A stretch of DNA of 49,883 nt from Thermovirga sp. (lineage in GTDB: Bacteria > Synergistota > Synergistia > Synergistales > Thermovirgaceae): NCBI RefSeq assembly GCF_017656375.1, contig NZ_JACDOB010000012.1, positions 1 through 49,883 on the forward strand, given 5' to 3'. The position numbers and the translations under genes are program-made. Positions 14,499 to 21,964 of this stretch are shown piece by piece. The notes under the pieces are model-generated. The model had not been told where the DNA came from, did no database searches, and saw nothing but the letters and a program-made list of their open reading frames with translations. How positions within the stretch are numbered: the first letter of the stretch is position 1; every line of letters starts with the position of its first letter.

Positions 14499-15833
14499 AT
14501 GTCCCATGGAATAAAAATAAATAAAGAAGCATGCAAAGGTTGTGTAAATTGCATAAAGACTTGTCCTACAGAGGCAATGCGAGTAATAGATGGCAAAGTC
14601 CGTATCATGGAAGAGCGGTGTATAGGTTGTGGCGAGTGTCTTAGAAGTTGCAGGCACAGAGCCCTGTCTTTGAAAGAAAACGACTGGGATTTCCTCTCAA
14701 GTAAGCGGTCTTTGGCTGTAGTTGTTGACCCGGCATTGTGTTTCCAATTCCCTTGGAGGCCTTATCCAGATGTTCTGTCTCAGGTGCTGCGGAACATGGG
14801 ATTTGACCCTATTTTCAAAGATGCTGCTTTGGCTTTTGACCTTACAGCTTTGGCTGAAGCAAGATTGCTAGATGGCAATTCAGATAAGCGTGGTCCCATG
14901 ATATCTACCTACTGTCCCGCTGTGGTAAGGCTTATCCAGATGAAGTTTCAGGAACTTATTAAGAATCTGTCGCCTGTTGAAAACCCTCTTGAGATATGTA
15001 TAGACCTGTGGAGAGCAAAGCATGTCAAGCACAATGTCCCTGCTGCATTAGTGGCTCCGTGCCCCGCACGCGTAGCGATGGTTGAGGATCCTGTTGGTAG
15101 AGATGCAAGTTCTGCTGATTATGTTATTTCTGTTACTCGTATGGCAAGAGAAATATTGACAAACAGTAGGAGCGTTGAACATTTGGAGGACTCTGCAAGA
15201 GGCTCTAATTCTCGGTGGGTTAGGTGGGCCTCCTTGGGAGGCGAAACCGCCCATATAAAGGAATTTGCCGAAAAACCCGTTCGCTCTTTGACGGTGTCAG
15301 GGATGCGAAATGTTATTGATTTGTTTCAAGAATTGGAATTGGGGAGACTAAAAGGGATAGATTTCATAGAGGCTAGGGCTTGTAACTTTGGGTGTATAGG
15401 CGGTATAGCCAACGTTGAATCTCGTTTTATAGCCCACCAAAAACTTAAGATGTTAGCTTCCTCAGCGCCAACGGATGAAGAGAAGCTACTTCTAGATGAA
15501 CTTTATGAAACGGGGATATGGAAATTGCAGGAAGAGATAATGCCAGTGGAGCAGGCACCATTAGGAATGGATTTGGCCAAGGCTATGGAAAAGTTGGAAG
15601 AACTTCACTCAGTGTACGCTGAGTTGCCTCATCTGGATTGCGGAACCTGCGGAAGACCCACTTGTAGGGTTATGGCTGAAGATATAGTGAAAGGAAGTGG
15701 ATCCATTGAGGATTGTATTTTCAGGGTGAGAGAAAGAATTGCAGAGCTTTCAGAAGAAATACATGTTTTATCTAAAAAACTGATTCATACTATGACTCCG
15801 GAGGGAGAAAATGAAGATAAGCGAGATATGTAA
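14499..15833 (+). CDS. [FeFe]-hydrogenase-like iron-sulfur protein with degenerate H-cluster motifs
   Basis: A 444-residue protein with two ferredoxin [4Fe-4S] motifs (C12/15/18/22 and C41/44/47/51), a region homologous to the large-subunit C-terminal domain of [FeFe] hydrogenase, and a C-terminal Fe-S domain (HLDCGTCGRPTC ... EDC). The H-cluster motifs are altered: L1 reads STYCPAV instead of TSCCPAW, L2 reads APCPARVAMVED and L3 reads ARACNFGCIGG. One L1 cysteine is lost, so full hydrogenase activity is doubtful and a redox or H2-sensing role is more likely. Context (HATPase, DRTGG and PHP genes) supports signalling. Start behind CGGGAGGAATAAAA. Confidence 0.85.
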   Translation: MSHGIKINKEACKGCVNCIKTCPTEAMRVIDGKVRIMEERCIGCGECLRSCRHRALSLKENDWDFLSSKRSLAVVVDPALCFQFPWRPYPDVLSQVLRNMGFDPIFKDAALAFDLTALAEARLLDGNSDKRGPMISTYCPAVVRLIQMKFQELIKNLSPVENPLEICIDLWRAKHVKHNVPAALVAPCPARVAMVEDPVGRDASSADYVISVTRMAREILTNSRSVEHLEDSARGSNSRWVRWASLGGETAHIKEFAEKPVRSLTVSGMRNVIDLFQELELGRLKGIDFIEARACNFGCIGGIANVESRFIAHQKLKMLASSAPTDEEKLLLDELYETGIWKLQEEIMPVEQAPLGMDLAKAMEKLEELHSVYAELPHLDCGTCGRPTCRVMAEDIVKGSGSIEDCIFRVRERIAELSEEIHVLSKKLIHTMTPEGENEDKRDM

Positions 15834-16158
15834 CAGCTTGGAGCTTAAGGTTTATTGGATGCCAGACGAGGATGTGGATGTTAAAGGTGCAGTAGTTGGA
15901 GATCTTTTGAGCTTCGTCATGGGTAATGCCCCTGCAGGTTGTTTGTGGGTGACTATTCAAAACCATCTCAATGTTGCAGCTGTTGCAGTATTGAAGGAAA
16001 TCCCTCTCGTCATACTCGCTTCAGGAAGGGAACCATCCTCTGAGCTTATCTCCAGATGTGAAAGTGAAAATATAGCATTGGCTTCCACGAGTTTGGATGC
16101 CTACACGATTTGCGGGAAGCTTTATGATTTGGGCATAAGGAACGAGGAACGTATATAA
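15811..16158 (+). CDS. Second DRTGG-domain protein of the cassette
   Basis: A 115-residue protein related to the DRTGG protein at 13688: VVGDLLSFVMGNAPAGCLWVTIQNHLNVAAVA aligns with that domain in shorter pieces. It overlaps the end of the Fe-S protein gene by 23 bp behind CCGGAGGGAGAA, pointing to translational coupling. The two DRTGG proteins may form a heteromer; that is inference. Confidence 0.72.
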   Translation: MKISEICNSLELKVYWMPDEDVDVKGAVVGDLLSFVMGNAPAGCLWVTIQNHLNVAAVAVLKEIPLVILASGREPSSELISRCESENIALASTSLDAYTICGKLYDLGIRNEERI

Positions 16159-16162
16159 AAAA

Positions 16163-16906
16163 ATGAAAATATTTCATATGGATCTTCATGTGCACACGGT
16201 GCTTTCCCCTTGTGCAGAACTTGATATGGGTGCGCCAGACATAGTAGGTAAGTGTATTGAAGAAAGGATAGATATAATCGCTATAACGGACCATAATGCT
16301 GTGGAAAATGCCATGGCGGTGAAAAAAGCTGCTGAGGGTTTGCCCCTAGAAGTTATATATGGGGTGGAAGTTCAGTCCTTTGAAGACGTGCACGTGCTTT
16401 GTTACTTTTCAGAATGGGGGAGAGCAAAGGAATTTCAAGGTTGGCTATGGAACTATTTGCCTCCGATAGGCAATGTGCCTGAAAAATTTGGCGTACAACT
16501 TATAATAGACGAAAAAAACGGCATTATTGGTGAGGTCCCTAGGTTTTTACTTCAAGGCATCAATAAGACGGCAGATGAGATAATTGCAAAAGCGAGATAT
16601 TATGATGGTATTTGCGTTTTGGCCCACGTGGATAGGGATGCGTTTTCATATGTATCTGTTTTGGGCTTTGTGCCGGAAGATTTAGAAATAGGCGCTGTGG
16701 AGGTTTCTAGACATATTTCAAGAAGTGAGGCGCTATGTTGGAAACGAAAGGTTGGGGGGCGCCCTCTAATAAGGTCGTCAGACGCCCATAGATTAGACGA
16801 TCTGAAAAAGGAATATGCAACTCCTGTTTTGCTTGAAAAACCTACCCTTGAAGAAATTACTATGGCGTTTCATGGTGTCAATGGAAGGAAAATCCTCTGG
16901 CCATAA
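16163..16906 (+). CDS. PHP-domain metal-dependent phosphoesterase
   Basis: A 247-residue PHP protein. Metal-binding motifs are DLHVHTVLSPC near the N-terminus, TDHNAV, a glutamate in GVEVQ, the His of AHVDRDAF and SSDAHRLDD near the C-terminus. PHP proteins hydrolyse phosphoesters (nucleotides, polynucleotides or trinucleotide phosphates). It is the last gene of the cassette. ATG 16163 is used although ATG 16178 is also possible. The substrate is unknown; in this context a nucleotide second messenger is an attractive guess only. Confidence 0.85.
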   Translation: MKIFHMDLHVHTVLSPCAELDMGAPDIVGKCIEERIDIIAITDHNAVENAMAVKKAAEGLPLEVIYGVEVQSFEDVHVLCYFSEWGRAKEFQGWLWNYLPPIGNVPEKFGVQLIIDEKNGIIGEVPRFLLQGINKTADEIIAKARYYDGICVLAHVDRDAFSYVSVLGFVPEDLEIGAVEVSRHISRSEALCWKRKVGGRPLIRSSDAHRLDDLKKEYATPVLLEKPTLEEITMAFHGVNGRKILWP

Positions 16907-16924
16907 CCCTCCTTGCTTTGCGGG

Positions 16925-16953
16925 TTGAATTAATTTTTCTCTTTAGGTACTAT
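16925..16953 (+). promoter_or_regulatory. focA-like gene promoter
   Basis: TTGAAT (16925-16930), 17 bp, TACTAT (16948-16953). A small hairpin GGTTT/AAACC (16960-16978) lies at about the transcription start. Confidence 0.6.
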
Positions 16954-17023
16954 TCTTTGGGTTTACGGTAGGGAAACCGATAGTGAGCAAGAGAGACGAT
17001 AAGAGAAAAGGAGGAATTTGGAC

Positions 17024-17848
17024 ATGAGCTTTAAGACGCCGTCGGAACTTGCTAAAGGAGCATGCAGCGCTGCCATTACGAAAAGCAGATGGACAGTGCC
17101 TCAGATGCTCATATTAGGATTCTTTGCAGGGGCGTACATTGCTTTCGCCGGTTTTTTGTATACGGTTGTAACCCAAGATTTGGCTCGCTTTGCGGGGGTT
17201 GGTTTTGCGAAGTTTTTGGGAGGATCTGTTTTTTCGGTTGGCCTGATGTTAGTTGTTATTGCAGGAGGGGAACTTTTTACCGGTAACTGTATGATGCCCA
17301 TGGGTACTTTATCTGGTTGTATATCTGTAGGTGACGTTCTGCGCAATTGGTTTTGGGTGTATTTGGCTAATTTTTTAGGTTCAGTCATAGTGGCCTTTTT
17401 GGTCTTTCATTCAGGCCTTGCAACGGGCCAAGTAGGTGTTAATGCGCTAAAAATAGCGACAGCCAAGATGAATCTCCCTTTCAAGGAAGCTTTAGTAAGG
17501 GGAATTTTATGTAATTGGCTTGTGGTGTTGGCAGTTTGGATGAGCATGGCTGCTACAGACATAACGGGTAAAATCTTTGCTATATTTTTCCCCATAATGG
17601 CGTTTGTCGCTTCAGGCTTTGAACACAGCATAGCTAATATGTACTTTATGTTTCTGGGTATTTTACTGAAAGGCAGCGAAAAACTGGTTGAAGCTGCCAA
17701 TATTTCTGCAGATAAGCTTGCCTCGGTTGGGTGGGGAGGCTTTCTCCATAACCTCGTTCCAGTAACTATTGGGAATGTAATAGGAGGGGTCGTATTCGTG
17801 ACCATTTTGTATTTTTGGGTTTTCAAGGGCAATTTGAAAGAAGATTAG
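17024..17848 (+). CDS. Formate/nitrite transporter (FNT) family channel
   Basis: A 274-residue pentameric channel of the FocA/NirC family with six hydrophobic helices. Family features are FAGAYIAFAGFLYT in helix 1, GGELFTGNCM in helix 2 and the related GFEHSIANMYFM in the second half. FNT channels carry formate, nitrite, lactate or hydrosulfide, and the exact substrate is not readable here. ATG 17024 follows AAAGGAGG at 9 bp. The next gene, mobA, starts 5 bp downstream; a molybdenum cofactor gene beside an FNT channel favours formate. Confidence 0.9.
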   Translation: MSFKTPSELAKGACSAAITKSRWTVPQMLILGFFAGAYIAFAGFLYTVVTQDLARFAGVGFAKFLGGSVFSVGLMLVVIAGGELFTGNCMMPMGTLSGCISVGDVLRNWFWVYLANFLGSVIVAFLVFHSGLATGQVGVNALKIATAKMNLPFKEALVRGILCNWLVVLAVWMSMAATDITGKIFAIFFPIMAFVASGFEHSIANMYFMFLGILLKGSEKLVEAANISADKLASVGWGGFLHNLVPVTIGNVIGGVVFVTILYFWVFKGNLKED

Positions 17849-17853
17849 AAAAG

Positions 17854-18480
17854 ATGAAACAAAACGATCTTTCAGCATCATTGGTCATCCTTGGTGGAGG
17901 AAAGGGCATTAGAATAGGCACTGAAAAGCTGTTTTTGCCTTTAGGAGATTCGTTGCTGATAGAAAAGGTCATTGATAGGACGTCTTCGTGGTTTGAGGAG
18001 ACGATAATTGCCGTAGGAAAGTCTCATGTACCTTTCATGGAGGCTTTTTTGCAGGGAAAAAGTTGCGTTAAGCCTGTTAGGGTAATAGCAGATGAAGTGA
18101 GTAATCGGGGCCCCATAGAGGGGCTCCGATGTGCTTTGAAAGTCTTAAAAACTCAATGGGCTTTTGTGATAGGTTGTGATATGCCTTTTGTAAGGAAAGA
18201 GATAGCCCAGGCATTGTGGCACTTCTGCAATGAAAAGGCAGATGTGGTTTGCGGAAGGCTTAACGGGTTCTTGGAGCCTCTCCATGCTTTTTATTCTGTA
18301 TCATGCTTGCCTGCCATAGAAAAAGCCCTAAAAAGAGGGCATCTTTCCTTAAAGGGTTTTTACAAGGACGTAAAGGTTTTCGTAGTTGAGGAAAGCGTTC
18401 TTTCCGGTTTACCAGGCTACAGACGTTCTTTTGTGGGAATAAATACTAAAGAGGAACTTTTTCAATTAGGGGACGTATAA
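17854..18480 (+). CDS. mobA: Molybdenum cofactor guanylyltransferase
   Basis: MobA transfers GMP from GTP to molybdopterin, giving the MGD cofactor used by formate dehydrogenases and related enzymes. The N-terminal nucleotide loop reads LGGGKGIRIGTEKL (family consensus LAGGxSxRMGxDK), followed by RVIADEVSNRGPIEGL and GCDMPF, where the Asp binds Mg. About 208 residues from the ATG at 17854, close to family length. The GxSxRMG serine and methionine are changed, a mild deviation. No MGD enzyme lies in this window: the NuoG-like HydA has a degenerate molybdopterin domain. Confidence 0.87.
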   Translation: MKQNDLSASLVILGGGKGIRIGTEKLFLPLGDSLLIEKVIDRTSSWFEETIIAVGKSHVPFMEAFLQGKSCVKPVRVIADEVSNRGPIEGLRCALKVLKTQWAFVIGCDMPFVRKEIAQALWHFCNEKADVVCGRLNGFLEPLHAFYSVSCLPAIEKALKRGHLSLKGFYKDVKVFVVEESVLSGLPGYRRSFVGINTKEELFQLGDV

Positions 18481-18725
18481 CCTGTACTAGTTTACTCGCG
18501 GGCACATTCTTAGTTTAAATATCATGCAATCATGCAAATTGTGTTGTATTGCAGGTGCATTTCGGGATGTACCTAAATTAAATACCCCCCAAGTCTATTG
18601 CGACATATACTTTTCAATGTTATAAGAGCTAAAGGTATTGTTTTTTTGTCAATATTTGTGATTGTGCTCACTATGCTGAAGTGGTGCTAATGTGTAGAAA
18701 AAATTGAAAGTAGGTGGTGGTGATA
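18481..18725. other. Intergenic region with the hydrogenase promoter
   Basis: About 245 bp with no supported gene. It is AT-rich and contains a Rex-like palindrome (18656-18673), a tandem CATGCAA repeat near 18523-18538 and a TTGTCA/TATGCT pair (spacing 20 bp, imperfect) overlapping that palindrome. Confidence 0.5.
18656..18673. promoter_or_regulatory. Rex-like or CRP/FNR-like operator before hydC
   Basis: TTGTGA-N6-TCACTA differs at two positions from the Rex half-site pattern TTGTGA-N6-TCACAA. Rex senses NADH/NAD+, a fitting signal for an NADH-oxidising hydrogenase. TGTGA-N6-TCAC is also the CRP/FNR core, so the regulator cannot be decided from sequence. Confidence 0.45.
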
Positions 18726-19196
18726 GTGGTAGTGAAGGCGGCAGAAATAGCGGCGAAGACCAAGGAAATAGTGGAGCCTTGGAAAGGGAAGCATGGTGGC
18801 CTAATTCCTATTCTCCAGGAAATCCAGCATGAGTTTGGTTATTTGCCGGAGGAGGCCTTGGTCACCGTTTCCAAGGAGCTCAAGATTCCAAAGGCGGATA
18901 TTTATGGTGTTGCTACTTTCTATGCCCAGTTTCATTTGAAGCCCAGAGGGAGACACGTCATAAGAGTGTGTAGGGGAACTGCGTGTCACGTAAGGGGTAG
19001 CCTCAAGATTATGGAAAAGATAAAGCAGATCTTGAATGTGAATGAGAACGATACTACTGAGGATTTGCGGTTTACTCTAGAGCCTGTGGCTTGCCTTGGA
19101 GCCTGTGGCCTTGCGCCTGTTCTTATGGTTGATGATGATACTCATGGAAGATTGACTCCAGACAAGGTGCAATCCATTTTAGATAAGTACGAGTAA
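18726..19196 (+). CDS. hydC: Bifurcating [NiFe] hydrogenase subunit HydC (NuoE-like)
   Basis: A NuoE/24-kDa type subunit with a thioredoxin-like fold holding one [2Fe-2S] cluster. Ligands are in CRGTACHVRGS (C-x4-C) and CLGACGLAP (C-x3-C). It passes electrons near the flavin of HydB. Several GTG codons lie at the start (18714 to 18732); I choose 18726, about 8 bp after AGGTGG. It opens a tightly packed operon hydC, HATPase, [2Fe-2S] protein, hydB, hydA, hydS, hydL and maturation protease. Confidence 0.93.
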   Translation: MVVKAAEIAAKTKEIVEPWKGKHGGLIPILQEIQHEFGYLPEEALVTVSKELKIPKADIYGVATFYAQFHLKPRGRHVIRVCRGTACHVRGSLKIMEKIKQILNVNENDTTEDLRFTLEPVACLGACGLAPVLMVDDDTHGRLTPDKVQSILDKYE

Positions 19197-19201
19197 TTAC
19201 A

Positions 19202-19759
19202 ATGTTGCAGGACCTATCTCAGTACGTACTGGACATATCGGAAAATTCATTGAAGGCTGGAGCATCCAGGGTAGAGATAGAGTTGTGCGTGGATGAGCAA
19301 AAAGACCTTGTGAGCTTAACCGTCACAGATAATGGCCCAGGTATGGATGAAGAGCTTTTAAGCATGGTGGTTGATCCCTTTTGCACGACCAGGCGGGAGA
19401 GAAAAGTGGGATTAGGTATCCCTTTCCTAAAGCAGGCAGCTGAAACATGCGAAGGCTTCTTGAGAATTGACTCAGGGAAAGGAGAGGGAACTAAGGTCAA
19501 TGTCTTATTAAGGAAAAGCCATATTGATTGTCCGCCAATGGGCGATGTTGCATCTACTGTGGTTGCGTTGATGGTAGGTTGGCCAGATAGGTCTTTTGTG
19601 TTTAGGTATGCAGTTGATGGCAAGACGTTGGATCTAAGTACTGATCAGCTTTTGGAGATTCTTGAGGATAGGAATCTTTTAGTATTGCCAGAAGTGGCTG
19701 TGTGGTTAAGAAAGTACTTAAGTGAGCAGATAGAAAAACTCCATATGGGGAGGAAGTGA
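19202..19759 (+). CDS. HATPase-domain protein in the hydrogenase operon
   Basis: A 185-residue GHKL ATPase without a histidine phospho-acceptor domain. N-box: ENSLKAGASRVEI; G1: DNGPGM; F-box region PFCTTR; G2: GLGIPFLKQ. The last ~80 residues form an uncharacterised tail. It sits between hydC and hydB, where structural subunits are expected, so it is co-expressed with the enzyme. It may be a kinase or assembly factor. It is the second stand-alone HATPase in 6 kb, the other being at 14050. It overlaps the next gene as GTGA. Confidence 0.85.
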   Translation: MLQDLSQYVLDISENSLKAGASRVEIELCVDEQKDLVSLTVTDNGPGMDEELLSMVVDPFCTTRRERKVGLGIPFLKQAAETCEGFLRIDSGKGEGTKVNVLLRKSHIDCPPMGDVASTVVALMVGWPDRSFVFRYAVDGKTLDLSTDQLLEILEDRNLLVLPEVAVWLRKYLSEQIEKLHMGRK

Positions 19760-20136
19760 TTGAATTGCCGAAAATTACCAGTTTGGAAGATTTGAGGAAA
19801 ATAAAGGAACAGGCTAGAGATTTAACTGCTGCTCGAAGTGGTGGTAAGGTAAAGATAATAATCGGTATGGGTACCTGCGGTATAGCAGCAGGAGCCAGGG
19901 AGATCATGACAGCGGTCTTAGAGGAATTGGACAAAAGAGGCCTTAGAGACGTTGTTGTGGAGACCACGGGTTGTATAGGCATGTGTCAAAAGGAGCCTTT
20001 GCTAGACGTCATAAGGCCCGGGGAACCCCGCATTACTTATGGCAATGTTAGAGTGGAAGATGTACCCATGATAATTGCCGAGCACGTCGTAAACGGCAGG
20101 GTTGTTGAAGAAAAAGTTGTAGGAAGAACGGAATAG
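19756..20136 (+). CDS. Thioredoxin-like [2Fe-2S] ferredoxin (HndB-like)
   Basis: A 126-residue protein with the fold of NuoE-type ferredoxins. Cluster ligands are expected in MGTCGIAAGA and GCIGMCQKEP. Such proteins (HndB-like) accompany NADH- or NADP-linked multimeric hydrogenases. The gene starts GTG at 19756 within a GTGA overlap with the HATPase gene; a TTG nine bases on is an alternative. It is not one of the five named subunits of the purified NiFe enzyme as I remember it, so it may be a loosely bound or regulatory partner. Confidence 0.85.
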   Translation: MIELPKITSLEDLRKIKEQARDLTAARSGGKVKIIIGMGTCGIAAGAREIMTAVLEELDKRGLRDVVVETTGCIGMCQKEPLLDVIRPGEPRITYGNVRVEDVPMIIAEHVVNGRVVEEKVVGRTE

Positions 20137-20149
20137 GGGGGCAAAGAAG

Positions 20150-21943
20150 ATGTCCATGTATCGTGCTCACGTACTAGTTTGTAAGGGAACAGGATGTACC
20201 GCAAGTGGCTCTCCTTCTGTTTTCAGCGCTTTCAAGGAAGAGCTTGCAAAACGCAAGCTGGATAACGAAGTAATGCTGGTGGAAACGGGATGCCACGGAA
20301 TGTGTGAAATGGGGCCCATAGTGGTTATATATCCTGAGGGTGCGTTCTATTGTCGGGTTACTGCAGAAGATGTTCCAGAGATAGTTGAGGAGCATCTCTA
20401 CAAAGGCAGGATAGTAGAGAGATTGCTTTATACTATACCCACCGATATGACCAAAGTGCCTCATTACAAGGATATACCTTTTTACAGCAAACAGCACAGG
20501 ATAGTGCTTAAAAACTGCGGTTACATAAACCCTGATCACATAGAGGAGTATATTGCAAGAGATGGTTATCAAGCTTTGGCCAAGGCTTTGACTCAGATGT
20601 CCCCAGAAGAGGTTCTGGAAGAGGTCAAACGTTCAGGGCTTAGAGGAAGAGGAGGAGCTGGTTTCCCTACGGGACTTAAATGGGAGTTTGCGAGAAAGGC
20701 TGCAGGCGACAAGAAGTATATAATTTGTAACGCTGACGAAGGAGACCCAGGAGCGTTCATGGATCGCTCAGTCCTTGAAGGCGATCCTCACGCAGTTATA
20801 GAGGGAATGCTTCTTGGAGCATATGCCATTGGTGCTGATGAAGGTTACATCTACTGTCGAGCGGAATATCCCCTTGCCATAAAGAGGCTTAAGAATGCCA
20901 TAAGTCAGGCAGAGGAGTATGGGCTTCTTGGGAACAACATAATGGATACAGATTTCTCCTTCCATCTTCACGTTAAAGAAGGAGCAGGAGCTTTCGTATG
21001 TGGAGAAGAGACGGCACTCATGGCCTCCATAGAGGGTAAAAGGGGTATGCCTCGTCCAAGGCCTCCATTCCCCGCTCAGGCCGGGTTATGGGGCAAGCCC
21101 ACTAATATAAACAACGTGGAGACGTGGGCCAACGTACCTCAAATAATATTGAACGGTGCCGATTGGTACAGCTCTATAGGAACGGAAACCTCCAAGGGTA
21201 CCAAGGTGTTCGCCTTAACAGGTAAAGTAAAAAATACTGGCCTTATAGAGGTCCCGATGGGGATTACTATAAGGGAGATAGTATTCGAACTCGGAGGCGG
21301 TATTCTTGGCGATAAGGAATTCAAGGCAGTTCAAATAGGTGGGCCTTCGGGAGGATGCTTGACCAAAGAACACCTGGATCTTCCAGTAGATTATGAGTCC
21401 CTGACAGGTGCTGGAGCCATAATGGGATCGGGTGGCCTTGTGGTAATGGACGAGGATACCTGTATGGTGGACGTCGCCAAGTTCTTCCTGGAGTTTACTC
21501 AGAGAGAGTCTTGCGGGAAGTGTGTTCCTTGTAGGGAAGGGACGAAACAGATGCTTCTTCTGTTGGAGAAAATAACCAACGGAGAAGGCACAATGGAAGA
21601 CCTTAACACCCTTGAGGAACTTGCCCACATGGTCAAGAGAATGTCTCTCTGTGGTTTGGGCCAGACGGCTCCTAACCCGGTACTTACTACCCTCAAGTAT
21701 TTCCGCCATGAATACGAGGCTCATATAAAGGACAAAAAGTGTCCGGCTAAGGTTTGCACAGCTTTGATAACTTACAATATAGATAGTGAAAAGTGCCGCA
21801 AATGTGGGCTCTGTGCCAAAAATTGTCCGGTCGATTGCATTTCTGGTGATAGGCAGACACCATATAAGATTGATCAAGAGCGCTGCATAAAGTGCGGCAC
21901 GTGTCTAGAGGTTTGCCCGTTCAATGCGGTATATAAAGACTGA
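20150..21943 (+). CDS. hydB: Bifurcating [NiFe] hydrogenase subunit HydB (NuoF-like, FMN and NAD site)
   Basis: A 597-residue diaphorase subunit. N-terminal thioredoxin-like [2Fe-2S] domain (about 1-115, CKGTGC and GCHGMCEMGP). NuoF core (about 125-540) with RGRGGAGFPTGLKWEF (NADH/FMN loop) and NADEGDPGAFMDRS, then the SLBB domain and the [4Fe-4S] motif SCGKCVPC with its distal Cys in CGLGQTAPNP. A C-terminal two-cluster ferredoxin (CRKCGLCAKNC and CIKCGTCLEVC) completes it. The FMN is the likely bifurcation or electron-splitting site. The order and domains match bifurcating HydB. Confidence 0.95.
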   Translation: MSMYRAHVLVCKGTGCTASGSPSVFSAFKEELAKRKLDNEVMLVETGCHGMCEMGPIVVIYPEGAFYCRVTAEDVPEIVEEHLYKGRIVERLLYTIPTDMTKVPHYKDIPFYSKQHRIVLKNCGYINPDHIEEYIARDGYQALAKALTQMSPEEVLEEVKRSGLRGRGGAGFPTGLKWEFARKAAGDKKYIICNADEGDPGAFMDRSVLEGDPHAVIEGMLLGAYAIGADEGYIYCRAEYPLAIKRLKNAISQAEEYGLLGNNIMDTDFSFHLHVKEGAGAFVCGEETALMASIEGKRGMPRPRPPFPAQAGLWGKPTNINNVETWANVPQIILNGADWYSSIGTETSKGTKVFALTGKVKNTGLIEVPMGITIREIVFELGGGILGDKEFKAVQIGGPSGGCLTKEHLDLPVDYESLTGAGAIMGSGGLVVMDEDTCMVDVAKFFLEFTQRESCGKCVPCREGTKQMLLLLEKITNGEGTMEDLNTLEELAHMVKRMSLCGLGQTAPNPVLTTLKYFRHEYEAHIKDKKCPAKVCTALITYNIDSEKCRKCGLCAKNCPVDCISGDRQTPYKIDQERCIKCGTCLEVCPFNAVYKD

Positions 21944-21964
21944 GGCAGCGGGGAGGAAGAAATA

